This document shows, in pieces, positions 57,936 to 64,000 of a stretch of DNA of 64,000 nucleotides. Location: the NCBI RefSeq assembly GCF_001618385.1, contig NZ_BDCR01000001.1:558001-622000 (forward strand), given 5' to 3'. This stretch comes from Paludibacter jiangxiensis. Its GTDB lineage: Bacteria > Bacteroidota > Bacteroidia > Bacteroidales > Paludibacteraceae. How positions within the stretch are numbered: position 1 is the stretch's first letter; each line of letters begins with the position of its first letter. The position numbers and the translations under genes were made by a program. A model generated the notes under the pieces. The model searched no databases. It worked only from the letters and a program-made list of their open reading frames with translations, and was not told where the DNA came from.

Positions 57936-58139
57936 GAATAGAAAGCCTGTGCATAACAGGCATTTGGCTCAATGGCGGGTGGCCAGGTTAATTGAATATT
58001 CTACCTCCCCCGGCTGGCGCAGGTTTAGCGGTAGCGTAACCTGTGCCCACACCAAGCTAAGCTGGAAACAGAAATATTAATTTGTTCGGCACACCGTATG
58101 GTTTTGGCACGCATTGCAAATCCGATGGAATAGAAAGCC
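57936..58139. repeat. structured, attC-like element (site B) inside a 12-bp direct repeat
   Basis: GAATAGAAAGCC occurs exactly at 57936-57947 and 58128-58139. Within it, GTGCATAAC (57949-57957) and GTTCGGCAC (58084-58092) are the outer ends (7 of 9 complementary), and CAGGTTA (57984-57990) faces TAACCTG (58037-58043) inside a longer imperfect pairing. Layout and size (about 140 bp) suit a diverged attC site, though the arms are not symmetrical. Confidence 0.45.
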
Positions 58140-58155
58140 AAACATCTTTTCTTGC

Positions 58156-58207
58156 ATAAACAAAAATAGAGCAATAGCTTTTATGCTATCGCTCTATTTT
58201 TGTTTAT
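58156..58207. terminator. long bidirectional terminator-like hairpin
   Basis: A 23-bp stem (58156-58178 with 58185-58207) with a single mismatch and a 6-nt loop; A/T tracts at its base allow termination in both directions. Confidence 0.8.
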
Positions 58208-58467
58208 GTTTCTTTGGTGTCCTGTCGGATTAAGCTCCGCCTTCTGTTAATAGCAAATCTGCTGATACAAAACCTACTTTGAAATGGATTTTGCGTTCAT
58301 TACGCGAACACCCCTGATGCCGCACGATACGCTGCGCTAATCGTCCGGCAAAACCAAGCGATAGAAGCTATTAAACAGAAGTCGTATGGCAAATCTGTCG
58401 CGACGGAGAGAATAAGGCTACTATTCTCCGATGCTCAAGTTTCTTTTGAAAAAGCTTCTCAGTAAAG
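58208..58467. other. gene-free stretch with small hairpins
   Basis: No supportable reading frame. GCCG-C-ACGAT (58319-58328) faces ATCGT-C-CGGC (58340-58349), and GAGAATA (58408-58414) faces TATTCTC (58422-58428). It may be a further decayed repeat or RNA-like element. Confidence 0.35.
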
Positions 58468-58890
58468 CTATTTTTGCAATTGGAAACTGATATTGGTATA
58501 CTCCATTAATTCTATCAGATTGCCATCGGCATCAGAAATCCAGGCTTGTTTTGAATTGTCTTTGCCCACGGAAATAGCTGATATTTCCCACTTTTTTGCT
58601 TCAATTTGCTTTTTGAACGATTCCAGACCGACAACTTCCAGACAAAAATGGCGAAAATAGCTCCCATGTTTAAGGACAGTATCGTTACCTCCCCATTCGG
58701 CGATAGCCATTACTTTGTCGAATATTTCAATAAAGGTGCCGTTACCACATTCGAAATAATACCCGAAATCTATACCGGCCTGATTTTTAAGTGTAAACTT
58801 AACTTTCAAGCCTAAAATTTCTTCGTAAAAGTATCGCATACCTTTTACATTGTCGGTAAAGAAACAGGTGTGTGCTAATTGTCTTATCAT
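58468..58890 (-). CDS. VOC superfamily (glyoxalase-like) protein
   Basis: 140 residues, one vicinal-oxygen-chelate domain made of two beta-alpha-beta-beta-beta modules. Possible metal ligands are His7 (LAHTCFFTD), the Glu in FIEIFD, His in FRHFCLEV and Glu in LIELMEY, the usual set for this fold. Substrate unknown; glyoxalase, dioxygenase or resistance functions are all possible. Single minus-strand gene in the accessory segment. No clear promoter. Confidence 0.8.
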   Translation of the reverse strand: MIRQLAHTCFFTDNVKGMRYFYEEILGLKVKFTLKNQAGIDFGYYFECGNGTFIEIFDKVMAIAEWGGNDTVLKHGSYFRHFCLEVVGLESFKKQIEAKKWEISAISVGKDNSKQAWISDADGNLIELMEYTNISFQLQK

Positions 58891-59300
58891 ATTCTTTTTT
58901 TTACAAGATTACGTATGTGTGATGGAATTGAGCGTAGATAAACTGCTTGTTTTTATTTTTGTATAGTCCTGAAATAGTGTTACCACTGCCGCCGCACAAG
59001 TCCCCGTGTGCAGCCACTCCCTGCCGTACTGATTTTACATTCCAAAATTATCAACGAATCATTTCCTTAGTTGTCTCTTACCCGCGCGAGGAACTCGCAC
59101 AGGAGCCGGGCATCAAAGTTCTTAATTTTAAGCTATAACACCAAGTTATCACTATTTTTTTTCGCAAAACAGCATGCAAGAGAATAACCGGAGAGAAAGA
59201 AAAAAGACGGTTACCGGGCGTAGCCAGCCATTCCGACACAAAGCTCCGCGCTACGGCAGTCTGCTTTTATACTGCCGTCGCGGCTGCGTACGCATCGATC
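58891..59300. other. gene-free stretch with small hairpins
   Basis: No convincing gene. GCACA/TGTGC (58994-59011) and ACGGCAGT/ACTGCCGT (59253-59278) are short inverted repeats in locally GC-richer sequence, similar in style to the repeats near 60.7 kb. Confidence 0.4.
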
Positions 59301-59303
59301 CGA

Positions 59304-59333
59304 TTGCTGCCTAAACAAAAATCCGTACCTTTG
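59304..59333 (+). promoter_or_regulatory. promoter of murF
   Basis: TTG (59304-59306), 19 nt, TACCTTTG (59326-59333), 20 nt before ATG 59354. Confidence 0.7.
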
Positions 59334-59353
59334 CATTGTTAAAAAAACAGGAC

Positions 59354-60646
59354 ATGGATATTGAACAATTATACCAACGTTTTGCCGTGTGCACATCGGT
59401 AACTACCGACAGTCGCAATTGCCCCGAAGGGTCGCTGTTTGTTGCCCTGAAAGGGGAAAGTTTCGATGGCAATAAATTCGCCCTTTCATCGCTCGAAAAA
59501 GGGTGCCGTTATGCCGTGGTGGATGACCCGCAATATGCTATCGACGGACGTTTTCTTTTGGTGAACGATTGTCTGGAAGCCTTGCAGCAACTGGCAAAAG
59601 AGCATCGCCTCCGTCTGGGCACGCCCATTGTGGGTATTACCGGCACCAACGGAAAGACAACCACAAAAGAGCTCATCGCTGCAGTTCTCTCCAAAAAATA
59701 CAATACGCTCTTTACGCAGGGCAATCTCAACAACCATATCGGAGTGCCCTTGACGTTGCTCGGGCTCAAACCCGAACACGAAATGGCTGTGGTGGAGATG
59801 GGGGCCAATCACCCCGGTGAAATCAAGACTTTGGCCAATATTGCCTGTCCTGATTTTGGCATCATCACCAATGTCGGCAAGGCCCACCTCGAAGGTTTCG
59901 GCTCGTTTGAAGGAGTGATCCGCACCAAAGGAGAACTCTACGATTATATCCGTGAAAACAGAGGCTCTCTGTTTGTCAACCTTGATAATCCCATTTTGAA
60001 CGACCTTTCTGCAACAATTACTCGCGAGGGTTATGCGCTTTCGTCCGAAGAGGCCGTTGTAAAGGGGCGCATTATCTCCGACGGGCCTTTCCTGAAACTG
60101 GCCTGGAAGCATAGCGAAGAAGCGACCGAATACCCGGTGAATACGAACCTGATTGGTGAGTACAATGCCGAAAATGTGCTGGCGGCCATCTGCATCGGTT
60201 CGCATTTCGGGGTTACTCCCGAAGAGATCAATGAGGCTCTTGAAACTTACCAGCCTACCAATAACCGTTCTCAGTTCAAAAAGACAGACAAAAACGAACT
60301 GATTATCGATGCTTACAATGCCAATCCCACCAGCATGAATGCTTCGGTGACAAATTTCAAACACATGCACGCCGATAAGAAAGCCGTCATTCTTGGCGAT
60401 ATGTTCGAACTTGGCGACCAGTCGGAAGAAGAGCATGCAAAAATCGTAGCTTTATTGAAAGAGTGCGGTTTCGACAAGGTTATTCTTGTGGGCGAACGCT
60501 TTGGAGCCATTCCATCGGATTTTATAAAGTTTGCCGAAACGGCTTCACTGATGGAATACCTGGAACAAAATCCGATAAACGGTTATACTGTCCTTGTGAA
60601 AGGGTCTCACGGCATGCGTCTCGATAAATGCGTCGAGCAATTATAA
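59354..60646 (+). CDS. murF: UDP-N-acetylmuramoyl-tripeptide--D-Ala-D-Ala ligase
   Basis: About 430 residues, Mur ligase with three domains: N-terminal substrate domain (DSRNCPEGSLFVALKGESFDG split here as TTDSRNCPEGSLF), central ATPase domain with GITGTNGKTTTKEL, and C-terminal domain with DAYNANPTSMNASV. It adds D-Ala-D-Ala to the peptidoglycan precursor. TTG 59336 overlaps the region just behind the -7 element, so ATG 59354 (MDIEQLYQ) is used. It stands alone rather than in a dcw cluster. Confidence 0.95.
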   Translation: MDIEQLYQRFAVCTSVTTDSRNCPEGSLFVALKGESFDGNKFALSSLEKGCRYAVVDDPQYAIDGRFLLVNDCLEALQQLAKEHRLRLGTPIVGITGTNGKTTTKELIAAVLSKKYNTLFTQGNLNNHIGVPLTLLGLKPEHEMAVVEMGANHPGEIKTLANIACPDFGIITNVGKAHLEGFGSFEGVIRTKGELYDYIRENRGSLFVNLDNPILNDLSATITREGYALSSEEAVVKGRIISDGPFLKLAWKHSEEATEYPVNTNLIGEYNAENVLAAICIGSHFGVTPEEINEALETYQPTNNRSQFKKTDKNELIIDAYNANPTSMNASVTNFKHMHADKKAVILGDMFELGDQSEEEHAKIVALLKECGFDKVILVGERFGAIPSDFIKFAETASLMEYLEQNPINGYTVLVKGSHGMRLDKCVEQL

Positions 60647-60670
60647 ATGATGAATTGTTTGAAACTTGTC

Positions 60671-60726
60671 CAACCTTTCAGGTTGTATGTGGATTGAGGA
60701 CGATATTCACACAGGTCACAGACCTG
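60671..60726. repeat. pair of REP-like hairpins
   Basis: CAACC-TTTCA-GGTTG (60671-60685) and CAGGTC-ACA-GACCTG (60712-60726) are compact perfect hairpins downstream of murF. They resemble the short stem-loops inside the neighbouring 188-bp element. Confidence 0.6.
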
Positions 60727-60794
60727 CGGTTATGAAGATAGGGCTTTTCAAGCCGTTAGGTAAAATGTCATATACTCGTAAATTATTAAATATT

Positions 60795-60982
60795 AATGCG
60801 AATCAGGAGTTGGAATAATTACTAAACATCCGATCATCAACTTGACCGTAGGTCATACATGTCAATAGAAAATGTAATTTCCGCATTAATGCAACCCCGT
60901 ATGGGGTTGAACTTTGGTACGAAATTTATTTTTTATTGATATATAAGTCCTAACGGACTATTTTCAACTCCTGATTCGCATT
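60795..60982. mobile_element. 188-bp MITE-like element with perfect 18-bp terminal inverted repeats
   Basis: AATGCGAATCAGGAGTTG (60795-60812) is repeated in perfect inverse orientation at 60965-60982. The interior contains three small hairpins: GACC-GTA-GGTC (60844-60854), CAACCCC-GTAT-GGGGTTG (60892-60909) and AGTCC-TAAC-GGACT (60946-60959). There is no coding capacity. The right end lies 14 bp before the methyltransferase start. No clear target-site duplication is visible. Confidence 0.65.
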
Positions 60983-60996
60983 GCTAATTGAAAGAA

Positions 60997-61626
60997 ATGG
61001 ACGTTATCGAAGAATATATCCTTCAACATATGGATCCCGAAGATGAGTTGTTGTCACGGCTGTTTCGTGAAACTCACCTGACGCAAATCAACCCCCGAAT
61101 GGCCTCGGGACACATACAGGGACGTATACTCACCATGTTGTGTCGTATGCTGAAACCGAAACGTATTCTGGAACTGGGTACTTTTACCGGCTATTCGGCA
61201 TTGTGTATGGCCGAAGCTCTGCCGGATGACGGAGAACTGCATACCGTGGAAATGGACGATGAAATGGAGCCGTTTATCATGAAATATTTCAGGCAGTCTC
61301 CGCATGGAGGTAAAATAAAACTTCACATCGGCGACACACTTCAGGTGATTCCAACGTTAACGGGAACTTTTGATCTGGTGTTTATGGATGCCGATAAGCG
61401 GCAATATGTGGAAGACTATGAAGCCGTTTTGCCCCTGGTACCTTCGGGCGGCTTTATTTTTGCCGATAACACCCTTTGGAGCGGCAAAGTGCTTCACGAG
61501 CCCGCTTCGGGTGATAAACAGACAGCCGGAATACGCCGGTTCAACGATTATATAGCAGCCGATACGAGAGTGGAAAAAGTAATTCTCCCGATTCGTGACG
61601 GAATGACCATACTGATGAAAAAATGA
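60997..61626 (+). CDS. class I SAM-dependent O-methyltransferase
   Basis: About 209 residues. Motif I is ILELGTFTGYSALCMAEAL, followed by HTVEMDDE, GDTLQVIPTL and DLVFMDADKRQY, the pattern of the caffeoyl-CoA/catechol O-methyltransferase family, with FADNTLWSGKV holding metal-binding Asp and Asn. Bacterial members methylate small catechols or tRNA (TrmR type). ATG 60997 is used; TTG 60988 is an alternative. It starts right after the MITE-like element, so its own promoter may lie inside that element. Confidence 0.85.
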   Translation: MDVIEEYILQHMDPEDELLSRLFRETHLTQINPRMASGHIQGRILTMLCRMLKPKRILELGTFTGYSALCMAEALPDDGELHTVEMDDEMEPFIMKYFRQSPHGGKIKLHIGDTLQVIPTLTGTFDLVFMDADKRQYVEDYEAVLPLVPSGGFIFADNTLWSGKVLHEPASGDKQTAGIRRFNDYIAADTRVEKVILPIRDGMTILMKK

Positions 61627-61630
61627 AATT

Positions 61631-61688
61631 AATTTGAGAATATCGAAAGAGAGTATAATCAACAAGAAATTTCATTCTCAAATTTTCA
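61631..61688. repeat. inverted repeat of the TTTGAGAAT type, copy 2
   Basis: AATTTGAGAAT near 61631 faces ATTCTCAAATT near 61675; ATTTTCAAATT and CTTCAAATT follow in the same style. It shares its half-sites with the copy at 54979-55030 and fills the gap between the methyltransferase and the FecCD permease. Confidence 0.55.
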
Positions 61689-61714
61689 AATTGCCACATC
61701 TTCAAATTGATTTT

Positions 61715-62707
61715 ATGTCCCGCAACCTGATATTGTTTACTATCCTGATTCTCCTTTGCCTGATTCTGACGCTGGCCGATATTGCATTTGGCAGTGTTTC
61801 GGTGTCTCCCGGCAACCTGTGGCAGGCATTTGTGCATCCACAGGCGGATTCGCTGTACACCAATATCGTTTTTGATTTTCGTCTTCCCAAAGCTTTGACC
61901 GCAATCCTTTGCGGAGCTTCCCTCTCTGTAGCAGGCTTGCTTATGCAGACTCTTTTTCGTAATCCGCTGGCAGGGCCCGATGTACTCGGAATCAGTTCAG
62001 GTGCCAGTATGGGTGTTGCCCTTTACGTGATGGCGGCATCGTGGTGGTCAGCTTCTTTGCTGCAAAGCAGTTGGGGGATGGTAGGTGCCGCTGTGATCGG
62101 AGCCTTGCTGGTGTTAATGCTTACATTGGGGGTCGCTACGCGTATCCGACAGTCGGTCACCTTGCTGATTGTCGGTTTGATGTTTGCCAGCGTGGCGGGA
62201 GCGGTAGTCAGTATTTTGCAGAATTTCAGTAATCCCGATGCGGTAAAACTCTTTGTGGTGTGGACTTTCGGAAGTTTGAGCGCCGTTACCTGGACCCAAA
62301 TGGAACTTTTATTGCCGATCATAGTATTGGGTTTGATTTTTGCGTTCTTCCTGCAAAAAAGTCTCAATGCAATGTTACTTGGAGATCATTATGCCCGCGG
62401 ACTGGGTATTCCGGTTACGGCTATCAGGGTGATGATTATTCTGATAACAGGCGTTTTGGCTGGAACAATCACCGCGTTTGCAGGTCCGATAGCATTTATC
62501 GGAGTGGCAGTTCCCCACCTTGCAAGAGGAATATTCGGAACATCCAATCACCGGATTGCCATACCGGCAACGATATTGTGCGGTGCCGCGCTGTTATTGC
62601 TTTGTGATGTTATTTCGCAACAAACCACATATCCCTTGCCACTGAATGCCGTTAGTGCGCTGTTTGGTGCTCCTATGATTATCTGGATTGTTTTAAAGCA
62701 ACGATAA
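61715..62707 (+). CDS. FecCD-family iron/cobalamin ABC transporter permease
   Basis: About 330 residues with around ten helices. Family segments include FDFRLPKALTAILCGASLS, LFRNPLAGPDVLGISSGAS, FAGPIAFIGVAVPHLAR and the late LPLNAVSALFGAPMIIW. It moves an iron siderophore, haem or corrinoid across the inner membrane together with the ATPase encoded next. The stop codon overlaps the next start (TAATG), so the two are translationally coupled. ATG 61715 avoids a 27-codon extension that runs through the repeat. The binding protein gene is not adjacent. Confidence 0.93.
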   Translation: MSRNLILFTILILLCLILTLADIAFGSVSVSPGNLWQAFVHPQADSLYTNIVFDFRLPKALTAILCGASLSVAGLLMQTLFRNPLAGPDVLGISSGASMGVALYVMAASWWSASLLQSSWGMVGAAVIGALLVLMLTLGVATRIRQSVTLLIVGLMFASVAGAVVSILQNFSNPDAVKLFVVWTFGSLSAVTWTQMELLLPIIVLGLIFAFFLQKSLNAMLLGDHYARGLGIPVTAIRVMIILITGVLAGTITAFAGPIAFIGVAVPHLARGIFGTSNHRIAIPATILCGAALLLLCDVISQQTTYPLPLNAVSALFGAPMIIWIVLKQR

Positions 62708-63510
62708 TGGAATTGACAGAAACTACATATTCTCCTCTCCGCACCAGTAACCTTGCCATCGGATATAGCCGTGGAAGCCGCCTTAACGTGGTTCAGCAGC
62801 ATCTCGATCTGGAGCTTTTATCCGGTGAAATGGTGTGTATGATCGGGCCGAATGGTTGTGGAAAGTCTACCTTGTTGCGAACGTTGGCCGGACTCCAACG
62901 TCCGATTACCGGATCGATACTGGTGGATGGCAAAAATATGGAAACGCTTTCCGCGCAGGATCGTGCTGAGTCGTTGGCCCTGACGCTGACCGACAGAGTG
63001 GAGGTGGATAAGATGTCAGTTTATGAGATTGTTGCGATGGGCAGGTATCCATACACCAACCGTTTTGGAAGACTTACGGAAGAAGATAGAACGATTGTTG
63101 CCGAAGCGCTTGCCCAGGTTCATCTGGAAGAAAAGGCGCAACGTTATATCAGCGAGTTGTCGGATGGCGAACGTCAGAGGGCGATGATTGCCAAAGTGCT
63201 TGCTCAGTCCACGCCATTGCTCTTTTTTGATGAACCCACCGCTCATCTCGACCTCCCTAATCGGGTATCGATAATGCTGCTGTTGGCTCAACTTGCCAAA
63301 ACAACCGGCAAATCGATACTTTTATCCACACACGAACTTGAACTGGCGATGCAGGTGGCCGACAAACTTTGGCTGATGAGTGATCGTGGCGTGCAGGTAG
63401 GAACTACCGACCAGCTAATTGCTGACGGAAGCTTCGAAAACGTATTCAGAAGCAATCAGTTTTCTTTCAATGCCGAAACCGGACGGTTTATTATTAATAA
63501 GCCTTCCTGA
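62707..63510 (+). CDS. FecE-type ABC transporter ATP-binding protein
   Basis: 267 residues. Walker A GPNGCGKST (about 47-55), Q-loop in ALTLTDRVEV region, signature LSDGERQRA, Walker B PLLFFDEPTAHLD and switch His in LSTHELEL. It powers the FecCD permease for siderophore, haem or cobalamin import; the substrate cannot be told apart from sequence alone. Translationally coupled to the permease. Last gene before a 393-bp gap. Confidence 0.94.
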   Translation: MELTETTYSPLRTSNLAIGYSRGSRLNVVQQHLDLELLSGEMVCMIGPNGCGKSTLLRTLAGLQRPITGSILVDGKNMETLSAQDRAESLALTLTDRVEVDKMSVYEIVAMGRYPYTNRFGRLTEEDRTIVAEALAQVHLEEKAQRYISELSDGERQRAMIAKVLAQSTPLLFFDEPTAHLDLPNRVSIMLLLAQLAKTTGKSILLSTHELELAMQVADKLWLMSDRGVQVGTTDQLIADGSFENVFRSNQFSFNAETGRFIINKPS

Positions 63511-63903
63511 ATCAATTAGATCGTTGTCGAAAATTTCAAAAACGGACGATTCTTGTTGCCTCCTCATTTGTTTTTTTTCATCGGACAAATCCATTCTAAT
63601 TCTGCAAGACCAAGATACATGAAAATAAAGCAGGATTATTTTTATAATCTTTGGTGAAACCAGACCCGAAGGGATAGACAAAAAATACCAAACTGACGGA
63701 AAGCTGTTTGAGTGAGTAGGCCAACTATAGAAGTTTATTAATGAGGAAATATTTCATGGCCGAGCGAACGAGTTCTTTCCGTCAATGTTTTTGCTTACTT
63801 TTTGCACCAAAAAGTAAGGCCTGCCGCAGGCAAAGAACAAATTAATTTCAACGCTTCAAAGTTGAAGCAAGAATAGAAGCCCATTTCCAAACTTTCAACT
63901 TGG
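63511..63903. repeat. gene-free stretch with three REP-like hairpins
   Basis: CTTACTTTTTG (63794-63804) faces CAAAAAGTAAG (63808-63818); GCCTG-CCG-CAGGC lies at 63819-63831; GCTTCAA faces TTGAAGC (63853-63868). The first can also work as a terminator for the minus-strand gene at the window edge. The rest is unremarkable. Confidence 0.5.
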
Positions 63904-64000
63904 TTATTGTCTTGCTCTGACGTATAAAGAAACGCCAATTATCATGAAGATAATATTGGGAAGCCAAACGGCTAACATTGGAGGTAAACTGCCGTTGGCA
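63904..64000 (-). CDS. LptF/LptG (YjgP/YjgQ) family permease, 3' end only
   Basis: The last 32 codons of a minus-strand gene that continues beyond the window. The translated end (GSLPPMLAVWLPNIIFMIIG then SLYVRARQ and stop) matches the conserved C-terminal helix of LptF/LptG permeases, where AxWLPNIIF.xxG precedes a short basic tail. These proteins, with LptB and LptC, extract lipopolysaccharide from the inner membrane. Too short for confident assignment to LptF or LptG. Confidence 0.7.
   Translation of the reverse strand, partial: ANGSLPPMLAVWLPNIIFMIIGVSLYVRARQ

Noticed and set aside
58947-59138. 63-codon plus-strand frame after the VOC gene
   Set aside because: No signal, domain or promoter; low-complexity start and lies in a stretch with small hairpins.
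59486-60436. 316-codon minus-strand frame inside murF
   Set aside because: Antisense shadow of murF, which has full-length family motifs; the antisense product shows no domain.
61627-61714. 27-codon N-terminal extension of the FecCD permease
   Set aside because: The extension runs through a dispersed inverted repeat, and the ATG at 61715 gives the normal family start.
61627-62707. Possible cobalamin riboswitch before the FecCD permease
   Set aside because: The gap is only 88 bp and filled by a repeat; no B12-box-like sequence is seen.
1-64000. CRISPR array
   Set aside because: No set of regularly spaced identical repeats was seen anywhere; the tandem CCAAGAA units at 32526-32577 are too short and few.

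Overview
The window comes from a member of the Bacteroidales (Bacteroidota). Evidence: three SusC/SusD outer-membrane pairs; about twenty promoters of the Bacteroidetes type (TTG or TTTG, about 20 nt, then TAnnTTTG); typical families of the phylum (DUF4954, DUF3098, Lipid_bd-type lipoprotein, YfhO); and the conserved ftsX-DUF3098-uppP-truB-queA run. Genus cannot be fixed by reading alone; a Paludibacter- or Dysgonomonas-like environmental lineage would fit.

Layout. 1-0.8 kb: 3' end of a DUF4954 gene. 0.87-17.2 kb: three tandem minus-strand SusCD units, each with its own promoter, a long AT-rich leader region and its own terminator; the most upstream unit also carries a small lipoprotein. No glycosidase, sigma/anti-sigma pair or hybrid two-component sensor accompanies them. 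17.7-24 kb: trmB-mrp (minus), a haem-motif beta-propeller lipoprotein (plus), and a RidA-like protein with a large membrane protein (minus). 24.3-43.5 kb: mostly plus-strand housekeeping genes: miaB, yfhO-like, ftsX, DUF3098, uppP, truB, queA, ygiQ, acyl-ACP thioesterase-ilvC, a GNAT-like protein, paaK with an ACT protein, then rplY-pth-ribD-M20 hydrolase and a Cys/Lys-rich secreted peptide. 43.6-48.5 kb: a radical SAM/SPASM gene, an abundant-type TPR/OmpA-like lipoprotein, tRNA-Cys(GCA), and a LiaF-like gene with a membrane LytTR regulator. 48.7-56.2 kb: a tetR-tolC-membrane fusion-RND efflux operon followed by a PII-like protein and a secreted metallo-beta-lactamase-fold protein.

56.2-59.3 kb is an accessory island: two genes without recognised function sit among structured non-coding segments. 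The 230-aa gene is bounded by GTTATGCAC upstream and its exact complement GTGCATAAC downstream, the arrangement expected of an integron-like gene cassette although no integrase is in view. 59.3-63.5 kb: murF, a 188-bp MITE-like element with perfect 18-bp inverted ends, an O-methyltransferase, and FecCD/ABC metal-uptake genes. The last 97 bases hold the 3' end of a minus-strand LptF/LptG-type permease.

Functional reading: envelope biogenesis (uppP, murF, ftsX, LptF/G), translation and tRNA modification (miaB, truB, queA, trmB, pth, rplY), nutrient capture (SusCD, FecCD) and efflux dominate. Several start codons were moved downstream of the longest possible ORF because the -7 promoter element lies inside or over the longer version. 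All calls are from reading the sequence; no alignment, search or folding was run.
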